Shown piece by piece: positions 16,670 through 23,655 of a stretch of 23,655 bases of DNA. This DNA is from CAZGSG01 sp964528095 (GTDB taxonomy: Bacteria; Bacteroidota; Bacteroidia; Chitinophagales; Chitinophagaceae). Location of the stretch: positions 1 to 23,655 of the forward strand of contig CAZGSG010000066.1 of NCBI GenBank assembly GCA_964528095.1, given 5' to 3'. The notes below the pieces were generated by a model. It had not been told where the DNA came from. It searched no databases and saw nothing but the letters and a program-made list of their open reading frames with translations. Position 1 is the stretch's first letter, and each line of letters opens with the position of its first letter. The translations under genes were made by a program, and so were the position numbers.

Positions 16670-17893
16670 TTAGCTATCAATCATTTTTTCCTGTGCTACC
16701 ATCATATCTCTTCCTATAATTGAATTATTTGTCTTCGCATATCTCATTGTAGTCTCAATTCTGTCATGCCCCATCATTTCTTTTATTGAAGTAATCGGGA
16801 CACCATGAAGTAATGTGATTGTTGTAGCAAAGGTATGCCGGGCTATATAGAAGTTAAGAGACGTACCCAGTTCACAGATTTCACTAATGATCTTTAAATT
16901 ATCATTCAAATCTTTATTGGTAACAAATGGGAAAACAGTTGTGCGAAATAAATCCCCCTGTTTCAATTCATGCTTTTTAATAATTTCTATTGCTTGACTA
17001 AGCAACGGAACATTTGCAGATATTTTGCTTTTGGTTCTTGTATAAGTCATCCAAGTCAATTTATCTGTTCCGCAATATATCTGATGTGGTTTTAGTAGCT
17101 GCATATCCATCGGTGCCATGCCAGTGTAACAACAGAATATAAAAAGATCCCTTACTAAACTTATCATCGGCTGGTGTAATTTTTTAGTTTGAATCGTTGT
17201 TAATTGTTCCCAATTCAACCATTTACTTTCGTACCGGGTTTTCCTGATTTTAAATGATGCAAAAATATTTCTGTCAATAAAACGCATTGCATAAGCCCAA
17301 GAAATTATCTTTTTTATACGTTCCATATGCTTCATGCAACCATTATTATTACAACGGTCATTTACTTTTAGCGGATTGCTAAGGATATATGTCTTTAACT
17401 CATCAATAAAAGAGTAATTGATATACTTTAATGAAATGTCTCCTGACTTATATTTTGACTTACAGAATTTTTCAGCATAGGATCTCGTTGCATGATAGTT
17501 TTTGAGACTTCCTTTTGCTAATTCATACTGATATTTTTCAATTGCCTTATCTATTAATTGCAGAAATGTAAATTGGCGAACATCCTTATCCAAGAAAATA
17601 GTTTTAATTCTCTGAGCCGTGCATTCTTCACCGCTAAGTTTTATATCAAGATAAATATTGAAAAGCTCTGCCTTGATTGTATCCAGGTAAATAGAAAGCT
17701 TTATTAAGTAATCAGTTTCCTGCTTTGGTCTTGCTTTTCCTAGATCCCATTCTGTCTTTTGAATACTTCCAGAGATACAAATTTCAGTTGAGCGTTTTGC
17801 TAATTTGATGCAGCAAAAAACACTGTAATTTTTAAGCTTGTTCCGGTTTTTTCGAATGTAAAAACTCACAAAAAATGAATTGAAATTTTCCAT
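16670..17893 (-). CDS. Tyrosine recombinase, island integrase
   Basis: A 407-residue site-specific integrase with the usual three parts: N-terminal arm-binding segment (~1-95, with VFCCIKLAKRSTEICISG and TEWD), SAM-like core-binding domain (~105-205) and catalytic domain (~225-400). Catalytic residues visible are R352 and H353 (ARHTFA), H376 (GHDRIETT) and the nucleophile Y385 (RYAK). At the place of the first arginine the sequence is TGMAPMDM, i.e. alanine at ~260, as in many Bacteroidetes integrases of the IntDOT kind. The gene starts 62 bp from a tRNA-Pro-like end (17956-17979) and 341 bp from the tRNA itself, as expected for an integrase beside its attachment site. Likely moves this island in and out of tRNA-Pro. 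Confidence 0.93.
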   Translation of the reverse strand: MENFNSFFVSFYIRKNRNKLKNYSVFCCIKLAKRSTEICISGSIQKTEWDLGKARPKQETDYLIKLSIYLDTIKAELFNIYLDIKLSGEECTAQRIKTIFLDKDVRQFTFLQLIDKAIEKYQYELAKGSLKNYHATRSYAEKFCKSKYKSGDISLKYINYSFIDELKTYILSNPLKVNDRCNNNGCMKHMERIKKIISWAYAMRFIDRNIFASFKIRKTRYESKWLNWEQLTTIQTKKLHQPMISLVRDLFIFCCYTGMAPMDMQLLKPHQIYCGTDKLTWMTYTRTKSKISANVPLLSQAIEIIKKHELKQGDLFRTTVFPFVTNKDLNDNLKIISEICELGTSLNFYIARHTFATTITLLHGVPITSIKEMMGHDRIETTMRYAKTNNSIIGRDMMVAQEKMIDS

Positions 17894-17903
17894 AATTACA
17901 AAA

Positions 17904-17920
17904 TTTTAATATTATTAAAA
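17904..17920. promoter_or_regulatory. Perfect palindrome upstream of integrase, possible operator
   Basis: TTTTAATA-T-TATTAAAA, eight perfect pairs around one base, 11-27 bp before the integrase ATG. It may be an operator controlling integrase expression, though the sequence is entirely A/T. Confidence 0.3.
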
Positions 17921-17955
17921 CATTGAAATTCTGCTAGTTATGGATTTAATTACGG

Positions 17956-17979
17956 GTCGGGATGGCAGGATTCGAACCT
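17956..17979. repeat. Diverged second copy of a tRNA-Pro 3' end (att relic)
   Basis: Compared with 18238-18261 of the real tRNA-Pro, 22 of 24 bases match, including the whole CAGGATTCGAACCT T-arm. Read on the minus strand it ends CATCCCGA, the 3' half of a CGGGATG acceptor stem, so it resembles the tail of a tRNA-Pro from a different lineage. No 5' part of a tRNA is present. Confidence 0.6.
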
Positions 17980-18131
17980 AACTTTATAATGAAAAGATTT
18001 ACAATAAGTTATAAATATTTTTCTCTGGACAATTCACCAAAAACTCACCAGAAACTGCAGTACTGAAAAAATAATAAATGCAAAGAGGCGGACGAAAAAG
18101 GCAAGTAACTAATTAACATTGAGCAATTTAT

Positions 18132-18151
18132 ACTCAGTGAGCTACTCAGTG
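18132..18151. repeat. Tandem ACTCAGTG repeats, possible recombinase-accessory sites
   Basis: ACTCAGTG occurs at 18132-18139 and 18144-18151, 12 bp start to start (about one helical turn), between the two tRNA-end copies. The spacing suits cooperative protein binding. Confidence 0.35.
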
Positions 18152-18207
18152 TATGATTCAGTTTAAAGGGGAAAAATGCATAAATTAGGAAGGAAGGAAA
18201 AATATAA

Positions 18208-18236
18208 AAGCCTGTAAGTCAACTACTTACAGGCTT
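18208..18236 (-). terminator. Intrinsic terminator of tRNA-Pro carried by the inserted element
   Basis: The arms 18208-18219 and 18225-18236 form a perfect 12-bp stem with a 5-nt loop. On the minus strand, the direction of the tRNA, the stem is followed by TTTATATTTTT. It begins 3 bp after the discriminator base of the tRNA. Confidence 0.8.
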
Positions 18237-18250
18237 CGTCGGGAAGACAG
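18235..18250. repeat. Right attachment-site copy (attR) overlapping tRNA-Pro
   Basis: Sixteen bases identical to 1311-1326. They include the last 12 nt of the tRNA gene with the discriminator, so integration leaves the tRNA intact. Confidence 0.7.
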
Positions 18251-18312
18251 GATTCGAACCTGCGACCCCCTGGTCCCAAACCAGGTGCGCTACCGGCCTG
18301 CGCTACTTCCCG
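18239..18312 (-). tRNA. tRNA-Pro (anticodon TGG)
   Basis: On the minus strand a complete 74-nt cloverleaf including the discriminator A: acceptor CGGGAAG/CTTCCCG, anticodon stem CCTGG/CCAGG with loop TTTGGGA giving anticodon TGG, and T-arm GCAGG-TTCGAAT-CCTGT. CCA is not encoded. The first C of CGGG is typical of tRNA-Pro. Its 3' end is the island's integration site, and the part from 18250 leftwards may have been supplied by the incoming element. Confidence 0.95.
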
Positions 18313-18329
18313 ATTCCCTTACGGGGCAG

Positions 18330-18337
18330 CGAAAATA
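18330..18337 (-). promoter_or_regulatory. Possible -7 box of tRNA-Pro promoter
   Basis: On the minus strand this reads TATTTTCG, seven of eight matches to the Bacteroidetes -7 consensus TAnnTTTG, 17 bp upstream of the tRNA 5' end, which would give a short leader. A -33 box is not clear. Confidence 0.3.
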
Positions 18338-18396
18338 GTGATTTTTCCAATATTACCCTTCATTAAATGGCTATTAAAAATAAAAATTACTGGTTT

Positions 18397-19167
18397 TCAG
18401 CCGGATGCCGCACTCTCACGCCCCTCCAGCCAGTTCTTAAAACCGGCCACTCTTTCCCTGCTGATCACAGTATCCGTCTCAATGGCCGGGGAAAGCTGCA
18501 ATACCAGGCGATTATTATAATAAGAAGAGATCTTTTTTATTGAATCGATATGGATGATCAGTTTACGATTGACCCGGAAAAACAGGGTCTTATTCAACAT
18601 TTTTTCCATTTGATCCAACGAATAATCAAGCGGGATCTTTTGATTGTTTACCGTGATCGCCCTTGTGCCTTCGGCAAAATGGATATAAGCGATATCCTTC
18701 GCTTTTACGTATACAAGCTGGTTATTGGTCTTCCCCATAAAACGGGTATTCTCCCTTTTATAAAATTCCTCGGCGATTTTTGTTACATCAATCCCGGGAT
18801 TGCCGCTTGCATTGAAATGATGGTATTTATCAATGGCCCTGCGAAGATCCACTATGTCTATTGGCTTTAACAGGTAGTCTACGCTGTATACCTTGAATGC
18901 CTGCAAAGCGAATTTGTCATAGGCAGTAGTGAAGATAATAGGGGTGGTAACATTCACCTGTTCAAAGATCTCGAAACAGTTGCCATCAGACAATTGGATG
19001 TCCATGAAGATCAGGTCGGCTTTGTTCGACCTGTTTGCCAGCCATTTTATGCCTTCAGTGATAGATTCAATTACAGCCAGCACTTCCAGTGAGGGCACAC
19101 ATTGTGATACCAATTGAATAAGCCGTTCGGCATTGTGTTTTTCGTCTTCGAATATGATCACTTTCAT
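18397..19167 (-). CDS. LytTR-family response regulator
   Basis: 256 residues. The receiver domain (~1-115) shows the acidic pair ED at 7-8, phospho-acceptor D56 in LIFMDIQLSDG, the switch threonines in IIFTTAYD (~77-84) and the lysine of LLKPID (K101). The C-terminal ~100 residues (LVYVKAKDIAYIHFAEGTR, then FFRVNRKLIIHIDSIKKI) are a LytTR DNA-binding domain. It is the last gene of a same-strand cluster and lies 79 bp after the histidine kinase gene, its obvious partner. Such pairs in Bacteroidota often regulate the neighbouring operon; targets are not known here. Confidence 0.95.
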   Translation of the reverse strand: MKVIIFEDEKHNAERLIQLVSQCVPSLEVLAVIESITEGIKWLANRSNKADLIFMDIQLSDGNCFEIFEQVNVTTPIIFTTAYDKFALQAFKVYSVDYLLKPIDIVDLRRAIDKYHHFNASGNPGIDVTKIAEEFYKRENTRFMGKTNNQLVYVKAKDIAYIHFAEGTRAITVNNQKIPLDYSLDQMEKMLNKTLFFRVNRKLIIHIDSIKKISSYYNNRLVLQLSPAIETDTVISRERVAGFKNWLEGRESAASG

Positions 19168-19246
19168 GAATAGGAGTTTGCCGTTGGTTAAACGAAACCT
19201 GTGTTAAAGGACGGGCTTTATTTTAGTCGCTTTGACCAGGGTTTCA

Positions 19247-20383
19247 CTAAACTAATTTAATTTTGGTCATCTCGTGGTCGGAAATGACCGGCACTTTTAC
19301 AATAAACATGTCTTCTTTTTCCAGTATGTCGATTTTCTTATCGGTTATCAATTCATAACGTTTGCTGATATTGAGCAGGCCCACACCTGTTGAGTTTTGA
19401 ATGCCATTTCGTTTTCTCAGATCATTACTCACGGTAATGAAATCCTTGTCTCCCCTGATCTGTACATGTAAAGGATCATTGGCGGAAAAGCGATTATGTT
19501 TCACCGCGTTTTCTACTAACATTTGCAGAGTTGCCGGAGGTATCATGCTATTATTCATAATAGAATGATCGATATCTATAGTGAATACGATACTGTTTTG
19601 ATGACGGATCCGGATCAGGAATGTATAGGAGTCAAGGAACTCGAGCTCAGTGGCTATTGGTACGAGATTTTCTATTTTTTTATCCAGTATATAACGATAA
19701 CATTTCGACAACTGCGTGATATACTCAGCCGATAGGTCCGCGCTCTTATATACCAGGTTGGTGAGCACGCTCAGCGAGTTAAAGAAAAAATGCGGGTCGA
19801 TCTGGCTTTTTAATACATCATACCTGGCCTGTATGTTCTCGCGCATCAGTTTCTCTGTATTCAACCGGGCTTCCTGCCAGTTTTGGTAGTAAAATAATAT
19901 GGCATTGTAGCCAAGTATCAGCAGGTAAAAAATAAATGCGCCAAAAATAAGATCATAACTAAGCGTGCTCACGCTTTCCCATGCTTCATATTTATTAAAA
20001 AGCAGGATATCGAAAGCAGAATAGGTTAACCCGAAAAGATAGGCGGAAAGTAATCCGTACAGGATAAGCCCCAAACATAATACTACCACCAGGTAAGGTA
20101 TTTTTTTTCGGGCCATTGACCGCTGAATGATACGCGATAATTGAATGCCTCCTTCCCAGATCAATAAACCAAATAATACAAACATGAGACTGAATGACTG
20201 GCCCCTGAATAAGATGGTCCCAAAGTCTTTCGGGAAAGACAGGTCAAAGGATTTAAAAACAACACTGAAACTATAAAGGATAAATATACGCAGGCCATAT
20301 TTAAATGCCCGGCTTTGAAAAATCCCTTCTATTTGTGATTTATCCATTTTATTGATCACTAAAATTAAAACAGTTATAAGCAT
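19247..20383 (-). CDS. LytS/YehU-like sensor histidine kinase
   Basis: Up to 378 residues; a start at the second Met (20347, MDKSQIEGIF) looks more natural than the listed one, whose first 12 residues are a bare hydrophobic run. About four membrane segments (31-45, 64-82, 97-117, 143-166) precede a short linker and a His_kinase domain with the phospho-accepting H198 in QIDPHFFFNSL, an N-box LVENAVKHN and a G-box GVGLLNISKRYEL. It is predicted to sense a membrane or envelope signal and phosphorylate the LytTR regulator encoded next to it. Confidence 0.92.
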   Translation of the reverse strand: MLITVLILVINKMDKSQIEGIFQSRAFKYGLRIFILYSFSVVFKSFDLSFPKDFGTILFRGQSFSLMFVLFGLLIWEGGIQLSRIIQRSMARKKIPYLVVVLCLGLILYGLLSAYLFGLTYSAFDILLFNKYEAWESVSTLSYDLIFGAFIFYLLILGYNAILFYYQNWQEARLNTEKLMRENIQARYDVLKSQIDPHFFFNSLSVLTNLVYKSADLSAEYITQLSKCYRYILDKKIENLVPIATELEFLDSYTFLIRIRHQNSIVFTIDIDHSIMNNSMIPPATLQMLVENAVKHNRFSANDPLHVQIRGDKDFITVSNDLRKRNGIQNSTGVGLLNISKRYELITDKKIDILEKEDMFIVKVPVISDHEMTKIKLV

Positions 20384-20392
20384 ATACAGAAC

Positions 20393-21379
20393 TTAACAAT
20401 AATTATTTTCCCTGAACCAGCTCAGCGCTCCCCTGACGGCTTTGTCGATAGAAGTATAACGGATGTTTAATTCGCGTTCGGACTTTTTACCGGAATAATA
20501 GTTGTCGAGACATAAAAGACTGGCCGTTGAAAAATTTATCTTTTTTGACTTTCCTGTAAACCTGCCAGCTAATGACCCGATTAGCCCTGCGGTTTTCAGT
20601 GCTAATGCGGGTATCTTTATCCTGAGCTGTTTCTGACCGGATATGGAACCAAGCAGCTTGAAAAATTGATTATAACTCAGGTTTTCCCCTGCAGCCAGGT
20701 AACATTCGCCTATTTTGCCAAACTCAAGCGCATTAACTATACTGGCACATACATCCTGTACATGCACGAAATTTTTTCCACCAGGCGGATAAAACAGGAT
20801 ACGCTTGTGCATGCCGTATAAAATGATCTGCCCTGAGCTTGGTTTTGCATCGTATTCTCCAAGCATGAATGTGGGGTTGATAACAATTGCCGGCAGCTTT
20901 TTTTGCTCTACATATTCCAGCACATGTTGCTGCGCAATATACTTGCTATTGATATAGCCCGAATTCATATGAAAAAGACCAAAGGAATTTAATTCAGTAC
21001 CGGGATCTTTTTTCGTGCCCGGGGCCATTGTATTGGCCGTACTCACATGAATGATCCGTTTTACTTTATGTAAGAGGCATGCGTCCAGCAGGTTTTTTGT
21101 TCCGGTAATATTTATTTTTTCATATACTGAAAAATCAATACCCCATTGCCCTGTCAGGGACGCTGTATGCACTACAAAATCGCAATCTTTTACAGCCATT
21201 GATACTTCTTCCTTATTTTCTATCGAGGCATAACAGAGTTCGCTGGGTATGTCTGCGATGCTGGTTGTATCTGCGGAAGACCTGATCATTAGTTTTATTT
21301 CATACCCTTTTTTATATAGATCCCTGGCAAGATTCCCTCCGAGAAATCCGTTTCCTCCTGTTATTAGTATTTTGGGCAT
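20393..21379 (-). CDS. NAD-dependent epimerase/dehydratase family protein (extended SDR)
   Basis: 328 residues of the extended short-chain dehydrogenase fold. The N-terminal Rossmann motif is GGNGFLGG (8-15), followed by VVHTAS (69-74), a catalytic-type HVST strand (~111-114) and the active-site YINSK (Y142, K146). The pattern resembles 3-beta-hydroxysteroid dehydrogenase / dihydroflavonol reductase-like members that oxidise or reduce hydroxy or keto groups on lipids or sugars. The substrate is unknown. It is 5 bp downstream of the SDR gene, so co-expressed, and the START-domain gene in the same run hints at a hydrophobic substrate. Confidence 0.9.
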   Translation of the reverse strand: MPKILITGGNGFLGGNLARDLYKKGYEIKLMIRSSADTTSIADIPSELCYASIENKEEVSMAVKDCDFVVHTASLTGQWGIDFSVYEKINITGTKNLLDACLLHKVKRIIHVSTANTMAPGTKKDPGTELNSFGLFHMNSGYINSKYIAQQHVLEYVEQKKLPAIVINPTFMLGEYDAKPSSGQIILYGMHKRILFYPPGGKNFVHVQDVCASIVNALEFGKIGECYLAAGENLSYNQFFKLLGSISGQKQLRIKIPALALKTAGLIGSLAGRFTGKSKKINFSTASLLCLDNYYSGKKSERELNIRYTSIDKAVRGALSWFRENNYC

Positions 21380-21384
21380 GTGTT

Positions 21385-22185
21385 TTAAATAGAAAGTGTT
21401 AGTTCATTTTTTACCGCTCCCGATACCATTCTTGTTTTGGTTTTTACCGGCAACAGGTTCATTAACTGCTGATTCATCCTGTTCCACCAGCCAGGTACGA
21501 TGCTTGCTTTTCCTGCAAGTGTTTGTTTAATGGCCGTTTCAACAATACTGGATGTTGACAATAATCCCATCCGCGCTTTTAATCCCTGCAATACAATGCG
21601 TCTTGAAGTGTTTGAATTGGTCATGATGGGGCCGGGATAAACTACGCTTACGGAGACACCTGTATTGTGCAATTCTTCCCGTAAGCCTAATGCGAAGGAG
21701 GAAATGAATGCCTTCGATGCGGGATAGATCGTTTTATAGGCGATCGGTGTAAATGCTGCCATACTGGCTATATTAAGTATATAACTTTTTGTGTGTTGCA
21801 AGAGACAGGGTAGCAAAAGACGCGTGATCACTACGGTGGTTCTGATATTCAGTTGAATGATACGATCAATAGAATCAATGCTACAATCGACCATATTCGC
21901 TGTTCCTCCCACGCCGGCATTATTGATCAGGAAGTCGATTGAGTAATGGGAGGTTACATGATTTATTCTTTCCGCAAATACGGTAGTATCCGTTAAATCA
22001 AATTCAAAGATCCTGATATCCACGGCATAGGTATCCATCAGGTTGGAAGCAAGCATCGCCAGGTTGCTACCCGGAAGTGCGATCAATAACAAATGCATCC
22101 GCTGGCGGGCACACTGCACAGCAAATTCTTTTCCCAGGCCGGAACTGGCGCCGGTGATCAGGGTATATTTTTTTTGGGATAACAT
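21385..22185 (-). CDS. Classical short-chain dehydrogenase/reductase
   Basis: The frame is open to 22332, but that start would overlap the upstream START gene and add an unrelated 49-residue leader. The ATG at 22185 (MLSQKKYTLITGASSGLG) puts the cofactor motif at the usual distance from the N-terminus and gives 266 residues. Visible motifs are TGASSGLG, INNAGVG, a serine strand ILNIASM and the catalytic YPASK. The YPG motif (VVYPGPIMT) follows. It is a NAD(P)-dependent oxidoreductase of unknown substrate, of the kind often annotated as ketoacyl or steroid reductase. It is the second gene of a five-gene minus-strand run. Confidence 0.9.
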   Translation of the reverse strand: MLSQKKYTLITGASSGLGKEFAVQCARQRMHLLLIALPGSNLAMLASNLMDTYAVDIRIFEFDLTDTTVFAERINHVTSHYSIDFLINNAGVGGTANMVDCSIDSIDRIIQLNIRTTVVITRLLLPCLLQHTKSYILNIASMAAFTPIAYKTIYPASKAFISSFALGLREELHNTGVSVSVVYPGPIMTNSNTSRRIVLQGLKARMGLLSTSSIVETAIKQTLAGKASIVPGWWNRMNQQLMNLLPVKTKTRMVSGAVKNELTLSI

Positions 22186-22219
22186 GTTGAAGTTTTTATC
22201 AATGCGGGGCAGTGATCCT

Positions 22220-22858
22220 TTAATTTTTGTTTTCAAGAATGCTCCTGAAACTGGCGATTGTTTTGAGAAGGTTATTATATACCAGTGGGTCCGATATCCA
22301 GCGGGGTATGCTCGAACTTTTATCTGTTGCAACCTGGTAGGCTATTTTAAAGTTACCGTTGCCTGTATTTTCAATACTCCATTTACCCTTGGTACCTGTT
22401 ATACGGGTCACGTCTTTTTTGACAGGAAATGCAGGGTAATTGGTGCTTTCAAAAGAGATAGCGAATGAACTTGCGGTTAATGCTGCCGGTTCATAAGAAT
22501 ATCGCAGGCAGCAGTCCTGGTCGTCCATGGGCCAGGGAATACCATAGCAGATATAGGTTATCCAAACATGTTCTTCTTTTGTAAGGCTTACCTGGTATGT
22601 TTTTGAATTATTGTTCCATTCAGTACCGCGACTGCCATTTTTCAAAAGACTAAGTATACTTTGTATGCTGGTTGATCTGATCTCAAACTCGGCTTTTAGT
22701 TCCCTGACCTCATTTCCATTGTGTTTGATCCATCGCTCGTAAAGCGAGATAGAATTTTGCTGCTTGATCATTTTGAAGTCACTGGTAACGGTATTGTCAG
22801 CAAACAATAACTGGGTGCCAATTAAAGTGAAGAGGAAAGACCGGTGAAGCGTTTTCAT
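22220..22858 (-). CDS. Exported START-domain lipid-binding-like protein
   Basis: 212 residues. An N-terminal signal peptide (KTLHRSFLFTLIGTQLLFA) suggests export to the periplasm; no lipobox cysteine is seen. The rest reads as a START/polyketide-cyclase-like helix-grip fold: ISLYERWIK, VRELKAEFEI, EEHVWITYICYGIPWPMDDQD (the PWP-x-DQD signature common in START proteins), GKWSIENTGNGNFKIAYQ, and IPRWISDPLVYNNLLKTIASF at the C-terminus. START domains bind hydrophobic ligands such as lipids. It is the first gene of the minus-strand run with two oxidoreductases and a two-component pair. Confidence 0.85.
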   Translation of the reverse strand: MKTLHRSFLFTLIGTQLLFADNTVTSDFKMIKQQNSISLYERWIKHNGNEVRELKAEFEIRSTSIQSILSLLKNGSRGTEWNNNSKTYQVSLTKEEHVWITYICYGIPWPMDDQDCCLRYSYEPAALTASSFAISFESTNYPAFPVKKDVTRITGTKGKWSIENTGNGNFKIAYQVATDKSSSIPRWISDPLVYNNLLKTIASFRSILENKN

Positions 22859-23172
22859 GTCAGTAATATTTTTTCAAATATCTCCTGCAATGAATGAGCT
22901 GCAAATAAAATAACCACGAACTGTACGGCTTTTCATATGAACCGTTCCGGGTGGGATTGAACCGATACGGAGTGTCTAAAAAAACCAGTTATAAATTCAA
23001 AAGTAAAAATGCAAAAATAGCCTCCGTGGGGAGGAGAATCATTTTGTGATTTGATTTTCTATAATTCAGAATAAAAATGTCCAGATACAAAAACACCGCC
23101 CGGTCTTAATGAAGCCATTTTTGAATTTTTACTTTTGAATTTTCAATTCTTACACCTCTTCTAAAATGTAGA
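22859..23172. other. Intergenic region with inverted-repeat element
   Basis: No gene. Most of it is the 148-bp inverted-repeat element at 22994-23141. The part next to the START gene should hold the operon promoter, but I could not pick a clear -7/-33 pair. Confidence 0.6.
22994..23141. repeat. 148-bp inverted-repeat element, MITE-like or large hairpin
   Basis: The arms 22994-23018 and 23117-23141 are reverse complements at 24 of 25 positions and enclose 98 bp without a coding frame. The interior contains a small hairpin (CCTCC-GTGG-GGAGG, 23021-23034). This could be a miniature non-autonomous mobile element, a dispersed palindromic repeat, or a bidirectional terminator-like structure. No target-site duplication is obvious. 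Confidence 0.6.
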
Positions 23173-23655
23173 TTACCTGCCCATCCAACCGCCGTCTACT
23201 GTAATGATCGTTCCATTCAGGTAGTCTGACGCGGGGGAAGAAAGAAATACAAAAGCACCGGTAAGGTCTTCAGGAGTTCCCCATCGGTTGGCGGGTATCC
23301 TTGACAGGATAGCTGTATTCCTTTCCGCATCTGCTCTTAACTGTATGGTATTGTCAGTGGCGATATAACCAGGCGCTATGCCGTTGACGGTGACCCCATG
23401 CCTGGCCCATTCATTGGCGAAAGCTTTTAATAAAGAAGCAATGGCTCCTTTACTGGCCGCATATCCCGGTACATTGATACCGCCCTGGAAGGAGAGCAGG
23501 GAAGCGGTGAAAACGATCTTTCCATAGCCCTGCTCTATCATCCGTTTACCGATCTCGCGGGTGAGGATGAACTGCGCATTCAGGTTAATATTAATGATCG
23601 TATCCCAGTATTCATCCGAATGTTCAGCCGCAGGCTGTCGTAAGATATGACCGGC
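23173..23655 (-). CDS. kduD: 2-dehydro-3-deoxy-D-gluconate 5-dehydrogenase (KduD-like), N-terminus outside window
   Basis: The frame stays open past the ATG at 23541 to the window edge (GHILRQPAAEHSDEYWDTII, then NINLNAQFILTREIGKRM), so the true start lies outside and 160 residues are seen. The sequence follows the KduD family closely: ASLLSFQGGINVPGYAASKG with the catalytic YxxxK, FANEWARHGVTVNGIAPGYI, TDNTIQLRAD, RIPANRWGTPEDL and the ending ASDYLNG-TVDGGW-R. KduD catalyses an NAD-dependent step in breakdown of pectin- and uronate-derived sugars. The cytoplasmic enzyme would work with KduI and 2-keto-3-deoxygluconate kinase encoded elsewhere. A gluconate 5-dehydrogenase is the alternative name. 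Confidence 0.88.
   Translation of the reverse strand, partial: AGHILRQPAAEHSDEYWDTIININLNAQFILTREIGKRMIEQGYGKIVFTASLLSFQGGINVPGYAASKGAIASLLKAFANEWARHGVTVNGIAPGYIATDNTIQLRADAERNTAILSRIPANRWGTPEDLTGAFVFLSSPASDYLNGTIITVDGGWMGR

Larger units (their letters stand above)
17894..18238. other. Integrase-to-tRNA interval: attachment relics and repeats, no gene
   Basis: 345 bp without a coding frame. It contains a palindrome just upstream of the integrase (17904-17920), a diverged tRNA-Pro 3' end (17956-17979), TCACCA-type repeats (18032-18050), a pair of ACTCAGTG repeats (18132-18151) and the present tRNA terminator (18208-18236). Confidence 0.7.

Noticed and set aside
17956..17979. A complete second tRNA gene
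   Set aside because: Only the T-arm and 3' acceptor half are present; no anticodon arm or D-arm follows to the right.
22186..22332. Longer N-terminus of the SDR starting at 22332
   Set aside because: The added 49 residues overlap the end of the START gene and precede the cofactor motif by far more than normal; the ATG at 22185 fits the family.
1..23655. CRISPR array, cas genes or a transposase
   Set aside because: No regularly spaced repeats and no Cas or transposase motifs were seen in any frame inspected.

Overview
The window looks like a piece of a Bacteroidota chromosome, probably Chitinophagaceae or a close relative. The reasons are the AT-rich coding with few Shine-Dalgarno sites, the LytS/LytTR two-component pair, the KduD-type sugar dehydrogenase and a Bacteroidetes-style tyrosine integrase that lacks the usual first catalytic arginine. 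Family names were assigned by reading motifs; no database search was possible.

Layout: (1) 1-1310 is the left flank: the end of an AraC regulator, a RibD-C/DHFR-like reductase and a hairpin that is probably the original terminator of a tRNA-Pro gene. (2) About 1311-18250 is an integrative genomic island inserted in the 3' end of tRNA-Pro(TGG). A 16-bp perfect direct repeat made of the tRNA 3' end bounds it, and a tyrosine integrase gene lies near the tRNA. A third, diverged tRNA-Pro end at 17956-17979 and duplicated end motifs suggest two stacked insertions, the second reduced to about 270 bp. (3) 18239-23655 is core chromosome: the tRNA, a five-gene operon (START-domain protein, SDR, NAD-dependent epimerase/dehydratase, LytS-like kinase, LytTR regulator), a 148-bp inverted-repeat element and a partial kduD.

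The island cargo reads as a defence collection with no visible conjugation or phage structural genes. It holds: a gene ending in a diadenylate-cyclase (DAC/DisA_N-like) domain behind an unrecognised N-terminal region, with an apparent frameshift; divergent from it, a STAND-like P-loop NTPase split into two frames; an unrecognised two-gene unit of a four-helix membrane protein and a soluble partner, overlapping by 14 bp; a 1344-residue multidomain protein; and a KAP-family P-loop NTPase directly downstream of it.

The most striking gene is the 1344-residue protein. Its readable order is unknown beta-rich N-terminus, macro-like domain, leucine-rich repeats, Roc GTPase, COR, TIR. It is a bacterial Roco (LRRK2-family) protein with a likely NAD-consuming TIR effector at one end and a likely ADP-ribose-type ligand-binding domain near the other. 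With the neighbouring KAP ATPase it is the best candidate for an undescribed immune system here. The defence role of all these genes is inference from domains and context.
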